Positions 32,186 to 41,152 of a stretch of 41,152 nucleotides of DNA are shown in pieces. The stretch lies in contig JBOZIK010000001.1 of the NCBI GenBank assembly GCA_051453625.1, positions 223,139,175 through 223,180,326 on the forward strand, read 5' to 3'. Below the pieces are notes generated by a model. The model did not search any database, was not told where the DNA came from, and saw nothing but the letters and a program-made list of their open reading frames with translations. How positions within the stretch are numbered: position 1 is the stretch's first letter; every line of letters begins with the position of its first letter. Both the position numbers and the translations under genes were made by a program. The DNA comes from Welwitschia mirabilis (lineage: Eukaryota; Gnetophyta; Gnetopsida; Welwitschiales).

Positions 32186-32378
32186 NNNNNNNNNNNNNNN
32201 NNNNNNNNNNNNNNNNNNNNNNNNNNNNNNNNNNNNNNNNNNNNNNNNNNNNNNNNNNNNNNNNNNNNNNNNNNNNNNNNNNNNNNNNNNNNNNNNNNNN
32301 NNNNNNNNNNNNNNNNNNNNNNNNNNNNNNNNNNNNNNNNNNNNNNNNNNNNNNNNNNNNNNNNNNNNNNNNNNNNNN
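32186..32378. other. Assembly gap (N), 193 bases
   Basis: A run of N. By comparison with the left LTR, the right Tat LTR should begin within it, near 32246 if the gap size is right. Confidence 0.99.
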
Positions 32379-34177
32379 ATCAAAGAAAAAGGGAGGATAA
32401 CAAAAGTCAAAAAAAATAGGAGACAAAAATGCTGGAAATGAATGTAAGAGTTCTGATAATCAAAGGTACACACAAGAAAGACTGAGCATCAATGAGATAG
32501 CAACTAAATGTGGAAGCACTGATAGCATACAATAAGAAAATTGTGATCAAACACAACCAAATAAAGGGTCTAGCACTTAATAGAAACATAGAAAGATTAT
32601 AACATCAAAGAGAAGGCTCAAAGAGCATGGTGATGCTTCAAATAAAGCATCTTTAGATTGCCAAAAGAGAGATCAAAAAGAAGAATGTAGATGATCAAAG
32701 AAAAGGATAAAAATAAGGGAAAGTAGATCATCAAAGAAAGAAAAAAAGACAACAAAATGTATTAAGAGTAGCAGAATAAAGCTACTCAAAATAGTGAGGA
32801 TGCTATAAAAGAGACAGTGTCATTCAAATCAAGATCCCTTTGAAAATCAATATCATTTATATTTTTGATGACACATTCCATGTCTGCTTCCTACATCCAA
32901 AAATCAAAGATGAAAAGATCCAACTGAATCAAGTCCATTTCATGTTCACACAAAAGATCATAAGCACTTCCATCCCTAAGGATTTCCCACTCCATAAAAA
33001 CTGAATCCTAATTGCTCACTTTATGTTTTACCTCACTTATCATTGATAACTTATAACAAGAGGAGGTTAAACAAAAAGCATGATAAGAATAACAAGGTCG
33101 AGATAAGAACAAGAATGAAGAGATAAAATATAAGAAGACACAAACGCAGATGAAAAAAAGGGAAGCACTTTTCTATTTTTTTTATTTTGTAAAGTATTTT
33201 GGTTTTTTTTTTAAAATGAATCATTTAAATAGATTTTAAGATTATAAAAGTTATATAAGTTTTAATTGTTGAAGTTATACATTTGAAATATGTTGCTCTT
33301 TTTTTTTTTAACTTAGGAAAATATTCTTCTTAGATAGGAGTTTTACATAAAATAACTCTTCATTAGGGAAAAACAAAACTTTATTCAAAATTATGTTTAA
33401 GTTTAGTCTTTGTCTAGTTTATGCATTAAATTCACATTATTATTGGCACCCCACTTTGCTTATTTTCAACTTTCTTAAAACCACGAAAAAAAGTACAAAT
33501 TTCCATATTGCTAAAAAGAAAAATATGTTTTCAACACTTTAGTTTAGAATGCTTAACCAGGCTTCTATGCTTACATTCACATATCATGAAGTATGGCTTT
33601 TGAGTAAACATGTATGCAATAATTATCGAAACTAGTTTGGCCATTAATTACCATTATTAAGTCCTAAATTTTTAGAATTAGAACTTAGTTATATGCATAT
33701 AAAACTTTCACATTTTCCTAACCAGCAATGTAAATTACACTTACCAACAAACATAGCCTTGTATTTAGATTTTGTTATAGGCAAAATCTTAGGTCTAAAA
33801 TAAAAGAGGTTCATAAGCAAAATGCCTTCCAAGTCATAATCAAATATAAGTTACAAGAAAACATCACAACATCAAGGTCAAGTTTCTAAATTCTATCAAA
33901 ATGAAGTTAGTCAATCACAGTTAACTAATCAAAGTTAGTTAAAGCTCAATCAAAGTTAATCGAATTTAGTCACCTAGTCAAACCTAGTTAACCTAAGTCA
34001 ACTTGATTCAAATTTAGTTAAACATAGTTAAATTTGGTCAATCTTAGTCAAACTCATTCAAATCATCAAATTTATCTTAAATTTGGTTAAATTGTTGTCA
34101 AACCATCTAAACCACCTATCATCTCATGACATCTAAACTAATCCACCATTTAGAGGAAACAAAAAACCCTATGAACA
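32379..34177 (+). repeat. Tat LTR, right copy (start hidden in gap)
   Basis: Aligns with 22138-24285, beginning AAAGAAAAAGGGAGGA (32382 matches 22141) and ending CTATGAACA at 34177. It is directly followed by the target duplication ATCCT. Confidence 0.85.
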
Positions 34178-34182
34178 ATCCT
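34178..34182 (+). repeat. Target-site duplication of the Tat insertion, right
   Basis: ATCCT, identical to 22000-22004. The copia reading frame resumes in phase just after it. Confidence 0.8.
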
Positions 34183-34640
34183 AATTTAAGAAAATTTTTA
34201 AAATTCATTGATGTTAAATTCATGCCTTTTGAATAATCAAATCTTGTACCTACTACTAATGATAATGTTCATGACTCTTATGATGTTAAATCCAATGAAT
34301 ATAAAGATGATGATGATGAAAGGGCATCTAAACAAACTTTATTTAATGGCACAAATTCTAATCCAACTCAAGTATTCATTTTTGTACTAGATCAAAGTGA
34401 AAATAACTCTAGAAATCTATCTAAATTTTTGGATTTAAACCTTGATGGTCAATCAAAACATAAGTGGATAACCTCTTATCATGATTATTCAGCATCATAG
34501 ATCCTAGTGATGCTCCTATGAGGACAAAAATATAATAACATCTTGATGCAATCTCAAAAGCTAAGGTATGAAATGATATTTTAAAAGATTATTTAGCCTT
34601 AAGTTATGAATCTTTAAATCAAAATCCTGTTCACTTTAAG
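34183..34640 (+). pseudogene. Copia integrase, last part, and linker to RT
   Basis: Continues the integrase interrupted at 22004. FIDVKFMPFE lies at about 34204-34233, followed by a stop and an acidic linker (DNVHDSYDVKSNEYKDDDDE, about 34261-34320). Such acidic, low-complexity linkers are usual between copia integrase and RT. The reading is open for long parts. Confidence 0.7.
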
Positions 34641-35460
34641 AAAGTCATAAAGTACCCACATTAGGTCAAGACAATGGAGGAAGAAATTTCCCAAATTGAA
34701 AAGAATAAGACATGGATTCTTATCCCTAGACCATAAAACAAAAATGTCATTATTACTAATTGGATTTATAAAATAAATTATAATTTTGATAATACAATTA
34801 ATAAGTATAATACTTGTTCTTTTATCCTTGGATGTGTGCAGGAAGTAGACATAGACTATGATGAAACCTATGATCCTATTGCTTGTTTAGAAGCTGTAAG
34901 ATCCTTTCTTGTCTATGCTTCTAAGAATCATATGACTATTTGATAGATGGATGTTAAATCTATCTTCCTAAATGGGATTCTTGAAGAATAGATGTACATC
35001 TTACACCCCCAAAGTTTTGTGAAACAAGGTATGGAAAGTCATGTCTACTTATTAAAAAATGCTTTGTATGGTTTCAAGTAAGCTGTAAGGACTTGGTTTT
35101 CTAGACTTTATTCTTATTTATGAAATTATGATTATAAGAAATGTTATTCTAAAAATACTTTGTATAAGAAAACCATCGAAGGTAGTTCAATTTTTATCTT
35201 TATCTATGTTATATAATCTTTGGTGACATCGAAAAGAAGTTAATTGACAAATTTAAGTTTGACATGAAAAGAGAATTTAAAATGATAGATCTTGATCAGC
35301 TCTCATATTATCATGGGATCTAAATTTAGTAAACCTTAAGAGGCATCTTATTGAATCAAGGTAAATATGCTTTTGATATGTTAAAAAAGTTTGATATGCA
35401 AAAATGCAAATCCATCTCCACTTCCTTACTAACTAATCACAAAATCAAAAGAGACATAAA
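34641..35460 (+). pseudogene. Copia reverse transcriptase, broken, active-site codons deleted
   Basis: Readable parts: TMEEEISQIEKNKTW near 34670-34715, NWIYKIN near 34760, DYDETYDPIACLEAVRSFL (about 34853-34910), MDVKSIFLNGILEE (about 34948-34989) followed by a stop, and SHVYLLKNALYGF near 35038-35077. At the active site the sequence IYV (to 35210) runs into ATATAATCTTTGG; compared with the family, four bases covering the two Asp codons are missing at 35210/35211. MIDLDQLSYYHGI follows. It cannot be active. Confidence 0.78.
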
Positions 35461-36162
35461 GGGAGAAAATTTGATGAATACATCTATAGATCTATGATAG
35501 GTAGTTTTATGTATCTAACTGCAACTCATGCTAATATTCAATGTGAAGTCAGCATGATGTCTATATTTATGACTTGTTCAAGAAAGTCCCATCTTGATTT
35601 TGTTAAAATACTATTATGTTATATTAAAGGAACATTATATTTTGATCTGTTTTATGAGGATAACAACAACACCTAACTTGTGCATTATGTGGATGTAGAT
35701 TAGGTAGGTAGTCTTGATGATTAAAAGAGCATAATAAGATATTCAATGCTTCTTGGTGGAAGCCTTTTCTCATGGACTAGAAAAAAATAATCTTGTATGG
35801 CTCTTTCTACCACTGAAGATAAATACATGAGCATCCATCTTACAAGTCAATGATTGGTTTGGCTTGATAAACTACTTGAAGACTTTGGCATTCCTATTGA
35901 AAAGCATGTATGCTTGTTGTATGATAGTGCTTCTATAATTGCAATTTCTAAGAATCCTATTATGCTTGCAAGGACTAAGCAGATTGACATAAAATTCCAT
36001 TTTTATTAAAATTTTATTAAAGAAGTGCTTTTGATTCATGATTATTGCTTCTCCAAATTGCAACTTGCTAACTTCTTTACAAAATCTTAAGATAAGGAAA
36101 GATTCCAAGACTTGAGGAAGAGACTAATGATTCTTAACATTAAGGTTAAGGAAGAGACATAA
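35461..36162 (+). pseudogene. Copia RNase H and pol end, broken
   Basis: MIGSFMYLTATHANIQCEV (35494 on) and LLCYIKGTLYFDLFYED (about 35609-35661) are the connection region. The RNase H then reads VHYVDVD-stop-VG (about 35680-35708), SMLLGGSLFSWTRKK, CMALSTTEDKYM (about 35797-35832), LVWLDKLLEDFGIPIEK and LLYDSASIIAISKNP (about 35914-35958). The end, ERFQDLRKRLMILNIKVKEE, closes at a TAA at 36160-36162. Stops interrupt it at least four times. Confidence 0.8.
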
Positions 36163-36347
36163 GGATAATACACACATGAAACGTTGAGAGTACCTAAACT
36201 ATAACATGGTAGCATCTCTAGTACTTGTTTGTGCTTTTTTCCTTGTTCTCATGAACATTTAAACATTTTTTGATGTTTGACATGTGTGTTATGGATTTGT
36301 GCCCTTATGAATTTTTGCCCTTAATGTTAAAAAAGAAATTAATAAAA
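36163..36347 (+). other. Copia 3' untranslated part and polypurine tract
   Basis: No gene. The last 20 bases before the LTR (about 36328-36347) are A/G-rich (AAAAAAGAAATTAATAAAA), in the place of the polypurine tract. Its G-run appears to have decayed to A. Confidence 0.55.
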
Positions 36348-38649
36348 TGTAACATTATAGAGCACAAGTTAAATAAATATTCTTTAGGGTTTAACATTAT
36401 CTCAATGTTTGCAATCATTATAAATAATATGCTTAGAGGCTTTATATTATTGGATTATATAAATACCAATGATAATAATATTTTGATACCCTTTAGCTTT
36501 TACAAATATCTACATTTCAAATAATGAAATAGACTTTTTTATTACAAAACATAAACTTTAAAAGAAACTTTTACAAAGGCATAAATCTGAGAGGATTCAC
36601 TTTATGTTCTATCAAAGCTTAAAAATTTGATCTTAATTAAAATGATCACAAAGACAAAGAAGGTAATATAGATAAATCTACTTCTAAAATTAATAACTCT
36701 GATCTTCAATTAAGTCATCAATGGAGAAGAATCCTCATAGTAAGGGTAGAAATGGCTAAAATAGAAATAGTTAAATCCATTGCACACAAGGAGGAATCCC
36801 ATGAGAAGCACATCATCGAAGAAGATATATAATGACAATAAGAAAATCCAAAGTTAATTTTAGAGGAAAGGCTCAGCAATAATGCAAAAAGAGCATTACA
36901 AAGGCAAAACAAGCATGATTCATAGGAAGATTAAAGAGCCCATTAAGAAGGGATGAACATAATAAAAAAGAAATACGAATACAATGTGGTGTTAGATGTA
37001 GCAAATAAAATATCATGAAAGATCTCTAAAATTCAAAATTCCATCATTTAAAAGAGGAATGCTTGATATCTAAGATGTCACCTAGCCAAATAATCATTCA
37101 ACTTTAGGATTCCCCTATTTGCATAAGGCATTATAGTCTTTGTGGTTGGGATAAGAGTTTGTTTTTATCTTTATGAAGATTTTTATTGGAATTACTAGTT
37201 CATTACTACATCATAATTGGGAATTCCATTACTAGCAATAAAGATATACATCATACATGCCTCACATCTAAGCTAGAATTACATAGATCCAATAAAAATA
37301 GGGCACGATGAGGATGAAGGAAAAATTCTTGACTTTTCCTCTCCATTGTCCTTTAAAATGATAAATCTCTTCTAGAACATCAAATCTAAGCTTTATCCCT
37401 TGCCAAAATTAGGATTCCATAATTAATATAAAAAGACACTACCACTCAATGAGAGAAGTATAATAGTAGATTGATTCATTGAGATTTTCTTTCTCATTCA
37501 AGTGGTATTATGTGCAAAAGAGTGACATCTAGAGTCCATTCATTGAGTTAAATAAAATTTAGTTCCTATTTAGCAACTGACTCAAGAATATCTGATCATC
37601 AAGAATGTAGCATACTTTACTTAAAGATCTTAAATATTTTGCCATTCCAAGAAGCACCAAAAAGTTCCTTTAGAAATTTCCTATTTTTTAATTTTTAATT
37701 TTTATATATGTTTTTCAAAAGCTTTATACTATAAATGGATTTTGTTTTTATCAATACTTGAAAACACTTTTGAAGTACATGATTTAGAAAGTTCTATTTG
37801 AAGAGCTATAATTCCATGCTTATGAAAACTCTCTTGTCATAGTCTAATATGTATTACTTTGATATTATGTTAAGAGTTTAGCCCTTTATGATTCATCATT
37901 TCACTTATTTATCAATCTAAGGCATTACTCTACAAAATACAATTCTTGGGATGTTTCAATTTGATTATCTATCAAATTAGAGTATGTTTTAATTGAAATT
38001 AATACTACAAATTTATAATTTATGTTTAAATTTAATTATAAATCAAAAAACATAGTAATAGTAGGAGATCTCTTCTTTTTCCTTTTGAAATATTACATTT
38101 TTTATTACATTGTTCAAACTATATAGTAAAGTATTTTTCCCTCTCTTATTTCAAAACCTTGCATCTATTTAAATACCTTTAGATGTTAAAGACACATTAT
38201 TGTTAGCTAACAATTATAGTTTAATCTCTATTGAGATTTTAAATTATTACTTTCTAGTACTTATAAAGGGGTAGAGCCCTTTGAAAAATATTGTCATTGC
38301 TTGGCTATATGAATTTTGTGCTCTAACAAAATTCTAAAACCCCCATAAACATAATTTCTGAACTTCTTCAAATTTCTTATTATAGCCTTCTTCTTTTTAT
38401 GATTGTGCATTTACTTCATTTCAAAATAATAATATATGTCCCAATAAATTTCTAGTTAAATTATCTATTCTTCTCACATGTGTCAATCACATTTGGTTGG
38501 AGATCAAATCCTTTCTATGAAAAATGCAAAGACATTTTACAATAGTTATGGTCTTTCTTATATTTTTATTACTCTAGGAAAATATTATTTATTAAAATTC
38601 TTAAATGCTCTTGAGTTAAACCACATAATTCTGAATCCTAAAAACTTTT
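36348..38649 (+). repeat. Copia LTR, right copy (about 2.3 kb)
   Basis: Starts TGTAACATTA and ends near CTAAAAACTTTT; partner of 17222-19661. It is about 140 bp shorter, in part because some 70 bp near 18390-18480 of the left copy are absent. A TATAAAA lies at 37427-37433. No open frame is shared between the two copies. Confidence 0.83.
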
Positions 38650-39070
38650 GTTTTTAACCATGATTCATCATTTCTACTTATGCTTTTCATAGTTTATAAC
38701 TACTTTACTATACACTAGCTAATTCATACCTAAAATAATGTCATATTTCCTAAGTTAATAATAATTGGTTGGATATATAAATATCCCTCACTTATGGATA
38801 AAGTACAATTTTGGACCTACTAATTAACCTTGCATATAAACCCATTTTTTAACTCTATGTGTTTTTCAATTGGAGCACAACATGTTCTTACAATAATTTT
38901 AGAATATATCAAGTAATACGTTACTAGATAATCAAATAAAATAATTACTTTTTTATCATTAGATAAAGCCTTACCTTCTATGATAGAGCTTTAAATAACA
39001 CTGCTTGATGATTCACTACTACTTAAAGTCATTCTATTGGTTGAAGAATGCTTTTTGATTCTTGAGGATT
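38650..39070 (-). pseudogene. Chromovirus aspartic protease, broken
   Basis: On the minus strand: EGKALSNDKKVIILFDYLVT (about 38975-38915), the active-site region, with Asp kept but the following Gly lost; then, near 38740-38690, IILGMN-stop-LVYSKVVINYEK, the conserved string after the flap, with Asn for Asp and a stop for Trp. These are G-to-A type changes on the coding strand. It is cut off by the copia LTR near 38650. Confidence 0.68.
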
Positions 39071-40150
39071 TTTTTCATTATTATTTGGAAGCGTCTCTAC
39101 TATGTAATGAACATTCCTTTACTTTATAATTTCTCTTACATTAAAAGCATTTATCTCCATTATTATACTAGTTTTAGTATTGATACTGGTTGGAATTTAC
39201 TAGAAATTTCATCTCTGAAGTTGATTACTTACATATATTTAACTAGAAATATTCAAGGTTTTTTTGAATAGAGCCTGCTTAGTTTAATTAAAATTCCTAT
39301 TTCTACTATTACTACCATTTACATTGTTTTTGTTAAAGTGAAAATTCTTATTTTAATAAGACATTTGTAATTGATCTTCCTTAATGATATGTACCTATGA
39401 AAGAATTCTTTTCTTAATTTCTTGTTGTCTCTCCTAATTTTTTTCTGCTATATTTGCCTTTTCTATAGCCTCTACTGGATATTTAGGTTAAAACATAAAT
39501 ACTTTGGCAGTAAAAAAAGGAATAATACTATAAATAATTAAGTTTTCTTTAGCTTCTTCATCTAGATGCATGTGTGGCTTATATCTCAATAATTTTACAA
39601 ATTTACACTTATGAGATGCTATGGTTACATTATGGGACTTATCTTGAATTGTATAACTTTATAACCTTTTATTAAATATAGAACTTAGTGATATAGTTCT
39701 TCTTAAAGTTATGCTCAAATTTCCTCTATGAAAGTTCCAGATCTTATAACTTGGTCATTTTTATTTTTTGTTATAAGTTAGATTCTTCTTGTAACATATA
39801 AATAGCTAAATAAGTCTTTTCATATTCATTACATTCTAAAGTACTTATAACCTTGTTAACATCACTTATTCATGCTTCTACTTTGGATGGATCTGAACCT
39901 CCTACAAACTTTTATGAGTTAATCTTATTAAAAGTTTGAATTAATTTTCCCATACTCACATATGTAGGTTGATTAATACCATTATTTACTTATGGTTTTG
40001 GAACTTGTTTCACTATTTGTAATAGAAACAACATAAATGCTTTTATTAATTATTTTTTATTAAGGTTGAATGTGGGTTTATTTTCATCATTATGTCATTT
40101 ACTCTCTTGTAAATTCTCTTGATGTTAACTAGTTAGTGTAACTAACCTAA
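39071..40150 (-). pseudogene. Chromovirus gag with zinc-knuckle relic, broken
   Basis: On the minus strand: KFVGGSDPSKVEA (about 39918-39880) followed by a stop at the usual Trp, VNKVISTLECNEYEKTYLA and IYMLQEESNL (about 39865-39775), the capsid core; ASHKCKFVKLLRYKPHMHLD (about 39620-39560), the later capsid part; and near 39170-39130 a knuckle relic with GDKCF, CKRNYKVKEC. Stops and frameshifts are many. The start, near 40150, is not fixed. Confidence 0.72.
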
Positions 40151-41152
40151 TCTCAAGGTTTAACTAATGATAATGAGGCATCTGAAAGAATTGAAAATTC
40201 TTATAAGATTATGTTTGAGAACTAAAAAAATTGTTAAGGATTAAACCTAGAAATATTTTTATGATCTTAGGAAGGATATGATTATCATTATAAAGTAATT
40301 GGTCCTCATTTATACATAATTAAGTTTATTTCTTTTCTTTATTTTAAATAGATAAGATTTATTAGGTTAATAAGTTGTGAATATAGGTTTTTACTTTAAG
40401 GTCATATGATCATCTAATTTAAGATAAATAACTTAATTGCAGGTTTGATTATTTTCAAATTATCTAATTATAAGATGTTAAGTTATGTATTTATATTTCT
40501 TGTAAAAGGTTAATGATGCTATAATTTGTGGCAACCTTCCTAATGACTTGAATTGAATGACTTAATGAAATATTTTTATTTTTATTTGATAAATGTGACT
40601 TTTCTAAATCTTGGATCAAAAGGATATTGAGATAAATCTTTAAATACCATTTTCAAAATTGAACACTTGTTATTTTTAGAAAAATGCAATCGAAAAAAAA
40701 GCAATTTTACAAAGGGACTATGATGAAATGATTCTAAAATAACTTGAGATTTTAACAATGAATAAAACATAGAAAATAACAACTATTTCAAAATAATCAC
40801 AAAAACATTCCCTTCTTATATAAATTGAAGGAAAGTAAAAAATAATTAAAAAGTTCTACAAATAAAATAGATTTGTTTCATAGATAGTATTAGAGAATTC
40901 TGTAGAAAGAAGAGAAAGATCAAAACTATACATTATATAGAATAGAATTATTTAACAGATAGCATGAAATAATGTAGTAGACAAACTAGAATAGTTTAAT
41001 GTAACACCCTAACTTTAATTACCCTAATTAGCCATAATATTTTTTTTTGTTTTTGTATTAATAACTAACATGCACAACAGAACCTAGGATCAATCCTATT
41101 TAGACTTTATTAACACATTATAAGATTTAAAATAATTAGAAAACACAATTAT
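40151..41152. other. AT-rich end region, probably chromovirus leader or 5' LTR
   Basis: No gene and no clear PBS. Small inverted repeats occur (AAGAATT 40186-40192 with AATTCTT 40196-40202; TAGGAT with ATCCTA near 41083-41096). A string TGTAACACCC at 41000-41009 looks like a plus-strand LTR start, but nothing else supports it. The open frame 40582-40782 (minus) has no known domain. Confidence 0.4.

Larger units (their letters stand above)
22005..34177 (+). mobile_element. Tat-lineage Ty3/gypsy retrotransposon inside the copia integrase
   Basis: About 12.2 kb, with LTRs of about 2 kb, a decayed PBS, gag, protease, the end of RT, an archaeal-type second RNase H, integrase and a long 3' region. 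The extra RNase H between RT and integrase marks the Tat lineage. It is flanked by ATCC(T). All genes are broken, and most of RT is missing or hidden in a gap. Confidence 0.87.
17222..38649 (+). mobile_element. Ty1/copia retrotransposon, long LTRs, split by a Tat element
   Basis: LTRs at 17222-19661 and 36348-38649 enclose gag, protease, integrase, then RT and RNase H, the Ty1/copia order (integrase before RT). Leaving out the Tat insertion (22005-34177 plus one target copy) the element is about 9.25 kb, with an internal region of about 4.5 kb, usual for copia. The LTRs are much longer than most. It lies inside the minus-strand chromovirus between protease and RT. No target duplication could be recognised at 17221/38650. 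Confidence 0.85.
38650..41152 (-). mobile_element. Chromovirus element, right part, minus strand (gag and protease)
   Basis: The upstream half of the element whose RT to chromodomain lie at 14270-17221. The copia element sits between protease (here) and the pre-RT linker (there). The 5' LTR should lie at the high-coordinate end, but no clear PBS or LTR border is visible before the window ends. Confidence 0.75.

Noticed and set aside
32093-32473. Frames rich in Gly/Glu or Leu/Ser on both strands
   Set aside because: They are translations of the GGA/GA microsatellites and N.
35872-36108. Minus-strand frame of 78 codons
   Set aside because: Shadow of the plus-strand copia RNase H.
41000-41009. 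TGTAACACCC as the start of a further plus-strand LTR
   Set aside because: Only a ten-base resemblance; no second LTR, PBS or target duplication is visible before the window ends.
1-41152. Host genes, tRNA or rRNA genes, CRISPR arrays, bacterial operons
   Set aside because: None seen; the composition and all recognised domains are those of plant LTR retrotransposons.

Overview
The window is seed-plant nuclear DNA (probably an angiosperm; the species cannot be named) made almost entirely of old, decayed LTR retrotransposons. It is very AT-rich and poor in CpG, and it has seven runs of N from assembly. No intact host gene, tRNA, rRNA or CRISPR array was found. Every recognisable coding stretch is a broken gag or pol domain, so all are given as pseudogenes.

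Layout. (1) Positions 1-13540 hold a tandem Athila-type (Ty3/gypsy) arrangement on the + strand: the integrase end and 3' region of one copy (1-2481), a short foreign chromovirus fragment (2582-2834), an LTR (2835-4178), a whole internal region (PBS 4182; gag, protease, RT, RNase H, integrase to about 10190; 3' region to 12297) and a second LTR (12298-13540). (2) Positions 13541-17221 and 38650-41152 are two halves of one chromodomain-bearing Ty3/gypsy element (chromovirus) on the - strand: gag and protease in the right half, RT, RNase H, integrase, chromodomain and polypurine tract in the left half. (3) It is split by a Ty1/copia element on the + strand (17222-38649) with unusually long LTRs (about 2.3-2.4 kb) and an internal region of about 4.5 kb once the next insertion is removed. 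(4) The copia integrase is itself split by a 12.2 kb Tat-lineage Ty3/gypsy element on the + strand (22005-34177), flanked by the short target duplication ATCC(T). The Tat assignment rests on a second, archaeal-type RNase H between RT and integrase.

Insertion order read from the nesting: chromovirus, then copia, then Tat. Athila abuts the chromovirus LTR at 13540/13541 and may have inserted into it.

The most notable signals are: a two-part noncoding block with small hairpins shared by the 3' regions of both Athila copies and the Tat element; a palindromic motif (CATCCC...ACAATAG...GGGATGAT) recurring through the Athila LTRs, 5' leader and 3' region; a consistent Asp-to-Asn/Glu-to-Lys pattern at catalytic sites in all four elements, matching G-to-A (5-methylcytosine deamination) decay; an exact 104-bp repeat in one Athila LTR; and the nested insertion resolved to the base. 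Domain names come from recognising motifs by eye. No database search was possible.
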